Positions 1-7,719 of a stretch of 64,000 bases of DNA are shown one piece after another; the stretch's first letter is position 1; each line of letters starts with the position of its first letter. Position numbers and translations under genes: made by a program. Origin of the DNA: Zunongwangia sp. ESRF-bin46 (GTDB lineage Bacteria; Bacteroidota; Bacteroidia; Flavobacteriales; Flavobacteriaceae); the NCBI GenBank assembly GCA_002631855.1, contig NTLF01000014.1:547951-611950 (forward strand), in the 5' to 3' direction. A model generated the notes under the pieces. That model did no database searches. It was not told the origin of the DNA and worked only from the letters and a program-made list of their open reading frames with translations.

Positions 1-345
1 GACTTTAATGTTGAAGAGTCTATTGTAGAACAGGGTAACGGAGATTATTTGCTAAAACCGGTTATTAGGGCTACAACAGTAGCCGAAACAGGTGCTATTT
101 CTGGCTCTGTAATTCCAGTTACCGATACTCCTTTTTTAGTTACAACAACAACCGGTGATGGGGAAGAAATTTCGGCTTATACAGATGCGCAAGGTAAGTT
201 TGTGCTTCAAGGTGTTCCAGAAGGTAACTATAACTTAAAGTTTGAAGCAGATCCTGATTTAAACTTTCCCCCTGTTATAATTGATAATGTCATTGTTGAA
301 GTAGGTGAAATTACAACTGTGGGAGAAATAAATTTAGAATTATAA
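1..345 (+). CDS. DUF4382-type protein, 3' end only
   Basis: The frame is open from base 1, so the true start lies before the window; the TTG at 49 is internal. The visible 114 residues end a protein that resembles flavobacterial DUF4382 lipoproteins, which typically run into a motif like YLLKPVIRA (residues 16-24 here) before a carboxypeptidase-regulatory-like beta domain. That domain spans roughly residues 30-113, with GAISGSV at its start and the AYTDAQGKFVLQGVPEGNY turn typical of these Ig-like folds. It closely resembles the domain in the next gene. A hairpin terminator follows at once. The family call is an inference from the tail alone. Confidence 0.6.
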   Translation, partial: DFNVEESIVEQGNGDYLLKPVIRATTVAETGAISGSVIPVTDTPFLVTTTTGDGEEISAYTDAQGKFVLQGVPEGNYNLKFEADPDLNFPPVIIDNVIVEVGEITTVGEINLEL

Positions 346-364
346 TCTAATTTTAATAGAAAGG

Positions 365-397
365 AAAAAGGAGGTTTAAAAATCCTCCTTTTTTTCG
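365..397 (+). terminator. Intrinsic terminator after the DUF4382-type gene
   Basis: AAAAAGGAGG (365-374), a 9-nt loop and CCTCCTTTTT (384-393) form a perfect 10-bp stem that runs into a T tract. It sits 20 bases after the stop codon. Confidence 0.8.
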
Positions 398-493
398 TTA
401 ACCACACGTTAAAGCGCCCGTTAATCAATGTTAATTCTTCCGAAAGAGCTGTTATAACTAGCTATATTAGTAGTACGCAAAAACCAATTGACT

Positions 494-907
494 ATGAAAT
501 CTTACATAAAAACAAGTCTACTAATTACTGTTACAGCCTTATTTATTAGCTGTAGTAGTAACAACAATATATTTGGCGGAAATAATAATACTTCAAATGA
601 AGGTTCTGCCAATAAAACTGAAGTTGCTAACGAAGAAACCGAAACTACAAAAACAGATGGTGCTATTATGGGAAGTGTAATTGCCCCCAATTCTGACGTA
701 TCAATTGTGGCGACAAATTCTGAAGAAAAAATTACAGGAACCACAAACGACGTTGGCGAATTTTTCATAACCGGTTTCTCAGAAGGAACATATACAGTAA
801 AAATTGAAACAGATGAAGCTGAAACACCCGAACAAACTTTTGAAAACGTTAAGGTGAAAATTGGTGAAGTAACCGCTTTGGGTACTGTCACAGTTGCTTC
901 CAACTAA
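494..907 (+). CDS. Small lipoprotein with carboxypeptidase-regulatory-like domain
   Basis: The protein has 137 residues. Residues 1-20 are a lipoprotein signal ending in LFISC, and a low-complexity Ser/Asn/Glu/Thr linker runs to about residue 55. The rest is a beta domain beginning GAIMGSV and ending EVTALGTVTV. That domain aligns without difficulty to the last domain of the gene before it (GAISGSV ... EITTVGEINL). I chose the ATG at 494 over an in-frame TTG at 488 because the signal peptide starts there. It is probably anchored in the outer or inner membrane after lipid modification. Its specific function is unknown. The kinship of two neighbouring genes suggests a partial duplication. Confidence 0.75.
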   Translation: MKSYIKTSLLITVTALFISCSSNNNIFGGNNNTSNEGSANKTEVANEETETTKTDGAIMGSVIAPNSDVSIVATNSEEKITGTTNDVGEFFITGFSEGTYTVKIETDEAETPEQTFENVKVKIGEVTALGTVTVASN

Positions 908-933
908 TTATAGCTATAAAAGAAAAGTTTAAC

Positions 934-972
934 AGCACTGTAACTTTACTTTAAGAAACAGTGCTTTTTTTG
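934..972 (+). terminator. Intrinsic terminator after small lipoprotein gene
   Basis: AGCACTG (934-940) pairs perfectly with CAGTGCT (959-965) across an 18-nt loop and is followed by a run of seven or more T. It separates the lipoprotein gene from the moxR-bat operon. Confidence 0.7.
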
Positions 973-1083
973 TATCGTCTATTAAGATAATTTTTTTAAC
1001 CCTTTATTAACAGCCTTTTTAGCAATAAATATACAATTTGCGAGACTGTATATAGAAACGTTTACTATTTGAAATTTTAAAGT

Positions 1084-2088
1084 ATGGATCAAACAGATAC
1101 TGCCTTGGATATTGGCGCATTAAACGAAAAAATTGAAAAGGAAAGTGCATTTGTAAACATCCTTTCCATGGAAATGAACAAAGTGATTGTAGGCCAAAAA
1201 CATATGGTCGAACGGTTGCTTATTGGTCTTTTAGGCCAAGGACACATTCTTCTTGAAGGTGTACCGGGTTTAGCAAAAACATTGGCCATTAATACGCTTT
1301 CAAAAGCGGTTCACGGTACCTTTAGCCGAATACAATTTACACCAGATTTACTTCCTGCCGATGTTGTTGGTACGATGATCTACAACATGAAGGTGAATGA
1401 TTTTAGCATTAAAAAGGGTCCAATTTTTGCCAACTTTGTATTGGCAGATGAAATTAACAGGGCACCGGCTAAAGTACAATCTGCTCTTTTAGAAGCGATG
1501 CAAGAAAAGCAGGTGACCATTGGAGAAGAAACTTTTATCTTAGATAAACCATTTTTGGTAATGGCGACCCAAAACCCAATTGAGCAGGAAGGAACATATC
1601 CGTTACCTGAAGCGCAGGTTGACCGTTTTATGCTGAAAACAGTTATAAATTACCCTAAGATTGCTGAAGAGCAACTCATTATCCGTCAAAACTTAAAAGG
1701 CGCTTTTGAGAAAGTAAACCCGGTTGTTTCTATCGAACAAATTTTACGTGCACAGCAAGCCGTTCGTGAAGTTTATATGGACGAAAAAATAGAACAATAT
1801 ATTCTAGATATCATCTTTGCTACCCGTAATCCTGAAAATTATAAGCTGGACGATTTAAAACATCTTATTGGCTTCGGTGCTTCCCCGCGTGGAAGTATCA
1901 ACTTGGCGATCGCTTCAAAATGTTATGCGTTTATCAAGCAGAGAGGTTACGTAATTCCAGAAGATGTTCGCGCAGTGGTTCACGATGTGTTGCGTCACCG
2001 TATCGGGATTACTTATGAAGCCGAAGCAGAAAATATTACTTCAGAAGATATCATTAATAAAATTGTAAATGTAATCGAGGTACCATAA
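1084..2088 (+). CDS. moxR: MoxR-family AAA+ ATPase
   Basis: The 334-residue protein is a full-length MoxR ATPase, a chaperone-like AAA+ protein thought to act with von Willebrand A proteins encoded beside it. The Walker A motif is GVPGLAKT (about residues 59-66) and the Walker B region is LADEINRAP (about 120-128). The sensor region ATQNPIEQEGTYPLPEAQ lies near residue 160. The C-terminal lid domain covers about 210-334. It is the first gene of the Bat operon, followed by the DUF58 gene after a gap of about 100 bases that contains a repeat. The start ATG is supported by family length. Confidence 0.93.
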   Translation: MDQTDTALDIGALNEKIEKESAFVNILSMEMNKVIVGQKHMVERLLIGLLGQGHILLEGVPGLAKTLAINTLSKAVHGTFSRIQFTPDLLPADVVGTMIYNMKVNDFSIKKGPIFANFVLADEINRAPAKVQSALLEAMQEKQVTIGEETFILDKPFLVMATQNPIEQEGTYPLPEAQVDRFMLKTVINYPKIAEEQLIIRQNLKGAFEKVNPVVSIEQILRAQQAVREVYMDEKIEQYILDIIFATRNPENYKLDDLKHLIGFGASPRGSINLAIASKCYAFIKQRGYVIPEDVRAVVHDVLRHRIGITYEAEAENITSEDIINKIVNVIEVP

Positions 2089-2090
2089 AA

Positions 2091-2181
2091 ACAGTACGCA
2101 GTAAGCAGTGGTCAGTATGCAGTTTTGTTGTCTGACTACTGTTTTTTACTGCCCCACTACTTATTGAATATTGACTACTGG
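2091..2181. repeat. CAGT-type inverted repeat between moxR and the DUF58 gene
   Basis: A left arm at 2091-2122 consists of variants of CAGTAnGCAGT. The right arm at 2131-2181 carries the complementary pattern (nACTACTG, ACTGCCCCACTAC, TGACTACTGG). The two arms form a long imperfect hairpin around TTTTGTTG. Such short CAGT-rich palindromes recur in flavobacterial intergenic DNA; membership of a genome-wide family is an inference. Confidence 0.55.
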
Positions 2182-2185
2182 AATA

Positions 2186-3052
2186 ATGGATACAAAAGAA
2201 CTTCTTAAAAAAGTACGAAAAATCGAAATCAAAACGCGTCGGTTAAGCGACCACGTTTTTGGTGGCGAATATCATAGTACGTTTAAAGGTCGCGGGATGA
2301 CCTTTAGCGAAGTGCGTCAATATCAGTTTGGAGATGATGTACGAAGTATCGATTGGAATGTAACCGCTCGATACAATGAGCCTTTTGTAAAAGTTTTTGA
2401 AGAAGAACGCGAGCTTACTTTAATGCTTGTTGCAGATATTAGTGGCTCTGAATTCTTCGGAACAGACTCTCAGTTTAAAAACGAAATTATTACTGAAATA
2501 GCAGCAACGCTTGCTTTTTCGGCACTTCAGAATAATGATAAAATAGGATTGATTCTTTTTTCAGAAGAAATAGAGCTTTTTATTCCGCCGAAAAAAGGAA
2601 AATCACACGTATTGCGTTTGATTCGGGAATTGCTTGAATTCCAACCAAAAAGTGAAAAAACCGATTTATCGCAAGCTTTAAAATATTTAACCAACGTAAT
2701 GAAAAAGAAAGCCATCGTTTTTGTGCTTTCAGATTTTATTACAGACAATTATAAAGATACACTGCGGATTGTAGCCAGAAAACATGACGTAACAGGAATT
2801 CGAGTGTATGATAAACGCGAAGAGGAAATCCCGAATTTAGGAATGGTGCAAATGCAAGATTCTGAAACAGGTGAACTTATGTTGGTAAATACCAATTCAA
2901 AATCCGTCCGAACGAATTATAATAAGTATTACAGAGAACGTGTGGATTATTTTCAAGAATCATTTACTAAAAGTGGTGCCGGAGCATTAAGTTGCCGTGT
3001 GGATGAAAGCTACGTAAAAAAATTACTGGGTTATTTTAAACACAGAGCATAA
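2186..3052 (+). CDS. DUF58 domain protein of the Bat operon
   Basis: The 288-residue protein carries the DUF58 signature around residues 45-75: RQYQFGDD, then RSIDWNVTARYNEP and FEEERELT. The second half has a von Willebrand A-like fold (LMLVADISGSEFFG, with a partial MIDAS). DUF58 proteins are almost always encoded beside MoxR, and the pair is thought to work on envelope or metal-centre assembly. I chose the ATG at 2186 (MDTKELLKK) over an upstream TTG at 2171 that falls within the repeat. The next gene begins 6 bases after its stop. Confidence 0.9.
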   Translation: MDTKELLKKVRKIEIKTRRLSDHVFGGEYHSTFKGRGMTFSEVRQYQFGDDVRSIDWNVTARYNEPFVKVFEEERELTLMLVADISGSEFFGTDSQFKNEIITEIAATLAFSALQNNDKIGLILFSEEIELFIPPKKGKSHVLRLIRELLEFQPKSEKTDLSQALKYLTNVMKKKAIVFVLSDFITDNYKDTLRIVARKHDVTGIRVYDKREEEIPNLGMVQMQDSETGELMLVNTNSKSVRTNYNKYYRERVDYFQESFTKSGAGALSCRVDESYVKKLLGYFKHRA

Positions 3053-3058
3053 ATTATA

Positions 3059-4732
3059 ATGAAAGAAAGTACAATACATACTATTTTTTTACCCATAAAA
3101 CAGCGACAATTTTTAGTCACTGTTCTTTTTTCATTTTTCTCTTTTGTAAGTTTTTCTCAAGTAACATCTTCAGTCGACTCTACTTCCATTAAAATTGGGG
3201 AAGAGATTGTTTATAGTATTCAAGTGGAAGCAGATTCAACCGATTTGGTGGTTTTCCCCGAAGGACAAACTTTCACACCTCTAGAGGTAATCGAATCCTA
3301 TAAAATCGATACCACTTTTGAACAGGCTAAATATCGATTGATTAAAAAATACGGTCTTACACAGTTCGATTCAGGGCGTTATACCATTCCGCAACAACAA
3401 GTGATTATTAACGATAAGCGATTTGGAACTGATTCTGTTTCAGTCGAAGTTCGTGATGTTGCCGTCGATACGACCAAACAGAAGATGTTTGATATAAAAC
3501 CTGCCATAGAGGTTGATGAGCCACCTTTAGATCTTAAAACATTATTGTTTTGGCTTATTCCGATCGTTATCATTTTAGCGATTGTGGGTTATATTTTATT
3601 CCGAAGAAAAAAATTAAAAGATGCCAGAGAAGAACAGTTGCCACCCTATGAAGAAGCAATTACAGCCTTGCATACACTCGATAGCTCTAACTATTTAAAG
3701 GAAAATAAACCGAAGGAATACTATTCACATTTAACCGAAATTGTAAAAAGGTATTTAGATAGAGAAGTAGATGAAACCGCTTTGGAAAGTACTTCAGATG
3801 AATTAATTACTCGTTTACAGTTGCATAAAGATTCAGGTAATTTTGAATTCAGTAATGAAACCATCCGAAGACTCGATGCTATTTTAAAACGAGCCGATTT
3901 GGTAAAATTTGCTAAAATGTACCAAGCTGAAGGGCAAGCTTCTACCGACCGTAAAACCATTGAAGAAATAATAAACGAGACCAAAGAGGTAATCCCAGAA
4001 CCAACCGAAGAAGAATTACAAGAAAATGCCGAATACCAAGAGGCACAACGTAAAAAGCGTGTTCGTAAAAAATGGGCCTATGGTGCTTTGGGTCTATTGG
4101 TGGTTGCTCTTATTGCCGGTGCTGTTTATGGAGGTGTAAAAGGATTTGACAACCTTAAAGACTTTGTAATTGGTAACGAAATACGGGAGTTGGCTGAAAA
4201 CCGGTGGATAAAGAGTGAATATGGAGATCCGGCTATCATCATAGAAACCCCAGAAGTTTTAGTTCGAACCGATATTGAAATACCTGAATCAGAAAGCATA
4301 CGAGTTGCCAATGCAAGCGTATTTACGGAAGGCGAAATTACCGATCCGTTGTACGTTTGGTTAAATACGATGATGCTTAAGCAATCCACCCAAGGACAAC
4401 AAAAAGGACAAGCAAGTGCCGATTTAGAAGCATTAATGGACGAAGCTTTGACAAACCTTGAGAAAAGAGGTGCTAAAAATATGCTCGTAAAGCGTGAAAG
4501 CTTTGAAACCCAAAAAGGAATCACTGGATTAAAAGCATATGGTAAATTTAATGTGCAGGTGTCCGATGATAAAGTATTGAAAAAAGCCAGTAACTATGAG
4601 TTATTATTATTTGCCCAAAAAGGCGGAATACAGCAAGTTTTAGTGGTATATCAAGAAGACGATGGTCGTTTTGCTGAAGATGTAAAAGACAGAATCATTA
4701 ATTCCGTAGAACTTGAAATTTCAGAAAAATAA
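3059..4732 (+). CDS. BatD-like membrane protein of the aerotolerance operon
   Basis: This 557-residue protein has an N-terminal signal or anchor (residues 1-34, ending FVSFSQ). An extracytoplasmic beta-rich region of about 130 residues resembles the start of BatD. Membrane helices lie near 160-181 (LLFWLIPIVIILAIVGYIL) and 341-363. Between them is an acidic, helical cytoplasmic segment. The C-terminal part (370-557) is probably extracytoplasmic again. An equivalent protein lies between the DUF58 gene and batA in many flavobacterial Bat operons. It overlaps batA by one base (TAATG), indicating translational coupling. Molecular function is unknown. Confidence 0.75.
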   Translation: MKESTIHTIFLPIKQRQFLVTVLFSFFSFVSFSQVTSSVDSTSIKIGEEIVYSIQVEADSTDLVVFPEGQTFTPLEVIESYKIDTTFEQAKYRLIKKYGLTQFDSGRYTIPQQQVIINDKRFGTDSVSVEVRDVAVDTTKQKMFDIKPAIEVDEPPLDLKTLLFWLIPIVIILAIVGYILFRRKKLKDAREEQLPPYEEAITALHTLDSSNYLKENKPKEYYSHLTEIVKRYLDREVDETALESTSDELITRLQLHKDSGNFEFSNETIRRLDAILKRADLVKFAKMYQAEGQASTDRKTIEEIINETKEVIPEPTEEELQENAEYQEAQRKKRVRKKWAYGALGLLVVALIAGAVYGGVKGFDNLKDFVIGNEIRELAENRWIKSEYGDPAIIIETPEVLVRTDIEIPESESIRVANASVFTEGEITDPLYVWLNTMMLKQSTQGQQKGQASADLEALMDEALTNLEKRGAKNMLVKRESFETQKGITGLKAYGKFNVQVSDDKVLKKASNYELLLFAQKGGIQQVLVVYQEDDGRFAEDVKDRIINSVELEISEK

Positions 4733-5736
4733 TGTTTGAAAATTTTGAATTTGTAAACCCTATTTTTTTCTGGTTGCTACTAGTACTTCCAGTGCTGTTG
4801 CTATGGTATCTATGGAAACGAAATAAACAAAATGCTACCTTAAAAATTTCAAGTGTAAAAGGATTTAAAACTGGAAAAAATTGGTTAGCAAGACTGAAAC
4901 CTTTATTGTTTGCCTTACGCTTATTGGCCTTGGCAGCTATAATAGTTGCTTTAGCACGTCCTAGAACCGTGGACGAATCTACCCGTGTTAAAAAAACAAA
5001 AGGAATAGATATTGTTATGGCAATGGATGTTTCAGCAAGTATGTTGGCACGCGATTTAAAACCGAATCGATTAGAAGCATTAAAGTCTGTGGCGGCCCGT
5101 TTTATACAAGCGCGGCCTAACGATCGTATTGGTTTGGTAGAATATGCTGGTGAAAGTTTTACAAAAACACCTTTAACCAGTGACAAAACAGTTGTATTGT
5201 CATCCTTGAAAGATATGAAATACAACACCGTCATTGAAGGTGGAACCGCAATAGGGATGGGATTGGGCACAGCTGTTAACCGGTTAAAAGATAGCCGTGC
5301 AAAAAGTAAGGTGATTATTTTATTGACCGATGGTGTAAACAACAGCGGCTTTATAGATCCAAAAATAGCGAGTGAATTAGCGGCTGAGTTTGGTATTAAA
5401 GTATATACTATAGGTCTGGGAAGTAATGGATTGGCTATGTCGCCCATTGGTTTGCGTACCGATGGCAGTTTTCAATACGGAAATATTCAAGTTGAAATTG
5501 ATGAAGAATTATTGAAAGGAATAGCCCAAACCACCGGAGGACAATATTTTAGAGCAACGAGTACCACAAAGTTGAATGAAATTTATGATGAAATAAACAA
5601 ACTCGAAAAAACAGATATAGAAGAATTTAAATACACCAATTACGAAGAAATGTTTCGCCCCCTAGTATTTTTAGCATTAGGATTATTATTGATAGAACTA
5701 TTGCTTCGTTATACAGTGTTTAGAAGTTTTATTTAA
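4732..5736 (+). CDS. batA: BatA, von Willebrand A domain membrane protein
   Basis: The 334 residues contain two N-terminal membrane helices (about 11-27 and 57-76). A vWA domain follows, with a complete MIDAS beginning DVSAS (D99, S101, S103), then TPLTSD and LLTDGVNNSG. A C-terminal helix lies near 307-330. The family was named from Bacteroides fragilis, where bat genes are linked to aerotolerance; the vWA domain presumably binds a partner through a divalent metal. It is coupled to the gene before it and lies 29 bases before batB. Confidence 0.9.
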   Translation: MFENFEFVNPIFFWLLLVLPVLLLWYLWKRNKQNATLKISSVKGFKTGKNWLARLKPLLFALRLLALAAIIVALARPRTVDESTRVKKTKGIDIVMAMDVSASMLARDLKPNRLEALKSVAARFIQARPNDRIGLVEYAGESFTKTPLTSDKTVVLSSLKDMKYNTVIEGGTAIGMGLGTAVNRLKDSRAKSKVIILLTDGVNNSGFIDPKIASELAAEFGIKVYTIGLGSNGLAMSPIGLRTDGSFQYGNIQVEIDEELLKGIAQTTGGQYFRATSTTKLNEIYDEINKLEKTDIEEFKYTNYEEMFRPLVFLALGLLLIELLLRYTVFRSFI

Positions 5737-5765
5737 AAATTAAAAGATTCCTACCTGCGTAGGAT

Positions 5766-6812
5766 ATGAATATGTACCAATTAGAACAACCCATATATTT
5801 TTACGTATTGTTTGCTATTCCGGCAGTGGTCGTACTATTTCTATTGGTATTGGCTTGGAAAAAACATACCCAAAAGAAATTTGCAGACAAACAACTATTG
5901 AAGAAATTGAGTCCCAATCAATCGGTTTTTAAATCAACTTTAAAAGTATTGGTCATTTGTTTAGCAATTGCATGTATAAGTATTGCAATGGTGAATCCTA
6001 AAATAGGTACGAAGCTAGAAACGGTAAAGCGTGAAGGAGTAGATGTGGTGTTTGCTTTAGATGTTTCAAAAAGTATGCTGGCCGAAGATATAGCCCCTAA
6101 CCGATTGGAGAAATCAAAACAATTGGTTGCACAGATTATTAACAGCTTAGCCGGCGATCGCATTGGTATTATTGGTTATGCCGGTAGTGCTTTTCCGCAA
6201 GTACCTATAACAACTGACTTTTCTTCGGCTAAGTTGTTTTTAAACGGCATGAGTACCGATATGGTTTCATCACAAGGGACAGCAATTAACGAAGCTATCC
6301 AAATGGCGAAAACTTATTACAATGATGAGGAACAAACCAACAGAGTGTTGTTTATTATTTCAGATGGGGAAGACCATGAAGGGAATGTAGCGGCAATTGC
6401 TGAAGAAGCCGCCAACGAAGGCATAAAAATTTATACTATTGGTGTGGGTACGGTACAAGGTGGTCCTATCCCGATAAAACGAAATGGTATTCTTCAGTAT
6501 TACAAGCGTGACCAAAACAATGAGCAAGTAATTACCCGTTTGGGCGAAGAAACCTTAAAACAAATAGCCGAAGAGGCAAATGGCGAATATATTGACGGTA
6601 GCAATACCAAAGAAGTAGTTGACACTGTGACAGCTATCTTGAATGGAATGGACAAAAAGGAGTTTGAAGCCAAGCAATTCACCGATTTTAAAGATCAATT
6701 TCAATGGTTTTTAGGTGGGGCATTATTTTTGTTGGTATTAGATGTGTTATTATTAGATCGAAAAACAGCTTGGGTAAAAAGACTCAACTTATTTAATGAA
6801 GGAGACAAATAA
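5766..6812 (+). CDS. batB: BatB, von Willebrand A domain membrane protein
   Basis: A 348-residue paralogue of batA with the same plan: helices near 10-31 and 58-75, a vWA domain with MIDAS DVSKS (D99, S101, S103) and ISDGEDHEGN, and a C-terminal helix near 316-333. The alignment of the MIDAS at the same residue number in both proteins shows a tandem duplication. A second ATG lies two codons downstream and cannot be excluded as the start. The stop lies one base before the chosen start of batC. Confidence 0.9.
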   Translation: MNMYQLEQPIYFYVLFAIPAVVVLFLLVLAWKKHTQKKFADKQLLKKLSPNQSVFKSTLKVLVICLAIACISIAMVNPKIGTKLETVKREGVDVVFALDVSKSMLAEDIAPNRLEKSKQLVAQIINSLAGDRIGIIGYAGSAFPQVPITTDFSSAKLFLNGMSTDMVSSQGTAINEAIQMAKTYYNDEEQTNRVLFIISDGEDHEGNVAAIAEEAANEGIKIYTIGVGTVQGGPIPIKRNGILQYYKRDQNNEQVITRLGEETLKQIAEEANGEYIDGSNTKEVVDTVTAILNGMDKKEFEAKQFTDFKDQFQWFLGGALFLLVLDVLLLDRKTAWVKRLNLFNEGDK

Positions 6813-6813
6813 T

Positions 6814-7719
6814 ATGAAAACGAATATTTCTGAAATAAAAGCATATACTAAGCTACTATTTTTAGTGGTTCTAATTATTGGTGTTTCTTCTGAAGCGATT
6901 TCTCAAACTTCAAATAACGAACAATCAAAACTTCAGAAAAAGGAAATACGACAATCTAAGGAGTTGATGAGCAATGCAAGTTTAGAATTGCAAGACGAAA
7001 ACTTTCCAATTGCCGAAGCCGATTACCGTAAAGCCATCTCATTAAATCCAGGAAGTGAAATTCCGAAGTATAATTTAGGTAATGCTTACTATAACAAAAA
7101 TAAAGGTAGTGAAGCTATGTTGCGGTATAAACAAGCAGCCTCGGTAGCTACTTCAAAAGCTGAAAAACATAAAGCATTTCATAATTTGGGGAATGTATTT
7201 ATGAACCAAAAAAAATATCAAGACGCTGTTGAGGCATATAAAAATGCACTTCGAAATAATCCAACAGACGATGAAACCCGTTATAATTTAGCTTTGGCAA
7301 AAGAAATGTTAGAGAAAAATCCACCACAAGGTGATGGAGGCGATGATGATAAAAACAACAAAAACGAAGACAATAAAGATCAAAAAGATAATAAGGATCA
7401 ACAAAACCAAGACAATAAAAGCGAAGAAGGCGATAAAGGGGACGAAAAAGAAGAAAATGATGAAGGTGACAAGCAGAATGATAAAAAAGAAGGTGATGAT
7501 AAAGAAGATAAAGGAAAACCTGACGAACCTAAAGATAAGGACCAAGGCAAGGGCGATAAGCCCCAGCAAGAACAAAAACAGCCTGTTCCTGGTCAATTGT
7601 CACCACAACAAGTAAAAAGCTTGTTAGAGGCAATGAACAATGAAGAAAAGAAAGTTCAGGATAAAATGAATGCCGAAAAGCAAAAAGGCGCTAAAATAAA
7701 GTCGGATAAAGATTGGTAG
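6814..7719 (+). CDS. batC: BatC, TPR protein with charged low-complexity tail
   Basis: I chose the ATG at 6814 (301 residues) because GGAG at 6801-6804 is well spaced from it and a signal peptide (MKTNISEIKAY ... SEAISQ) follows. An in-frame ATG at 6796 would overlap batB. Three TPR units cover about residues 45-165 (AEADYRKAISLNPGS, YQDAVEAYKNALRNNPTD). The stretch from about 170 to 255 is almost only Lys, Asp, Glu, Asn, Gly and Gln. A short conserved helix PGQLSPQQVKSLLEAM follows. TPRs suggest a scaffold for the BatA/BatB/BatD complex in the periplasm. The gene abuts batD with no gap. Confidence 0.87.
   Translation: MKTNISEIKAYTKLLFLVVLIIGVSSEAISQTSNNEQSKLQKKEIRQSKELMSNASLELQDENFPIAEADYRKAISLNPGSEIPKYNLGNAYYNKNKGSEAMLRYKQAASVATSKAEKHKAFHNLGNVFMNQKKYQDAVEAYKNALRNNPTDDETRYNLALAKEMLEKNPPQGDGGDDDKNNKNEDNKDQKDNKDQQNQDNKSEEGDKGDEKEENDEGDKQNDKKEGDDKEDKGKPDEPKDKDQGKGDKPQQEQKQPVPGQLSPQQVKSLLEAMNNEEKKVQDKMNAEKQKGAKIKSDKDW

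Noticed and set aside
4698..5447. 249-residue open frame on the minus strand over batA
   Set aside because: batA is complete with a MIDAS motif and coupled neighbours; the antisense frame has no recognisable domain and lies across the batA start.
7309..7596. 95-residue hydrophobic open frame on the minus strand within batC
   Set aside because: It is the antisense of the Lys/Asp/Glu-rich stretch, which reads as Phe, Ile and Val in reverse. No start context or homology is seen.
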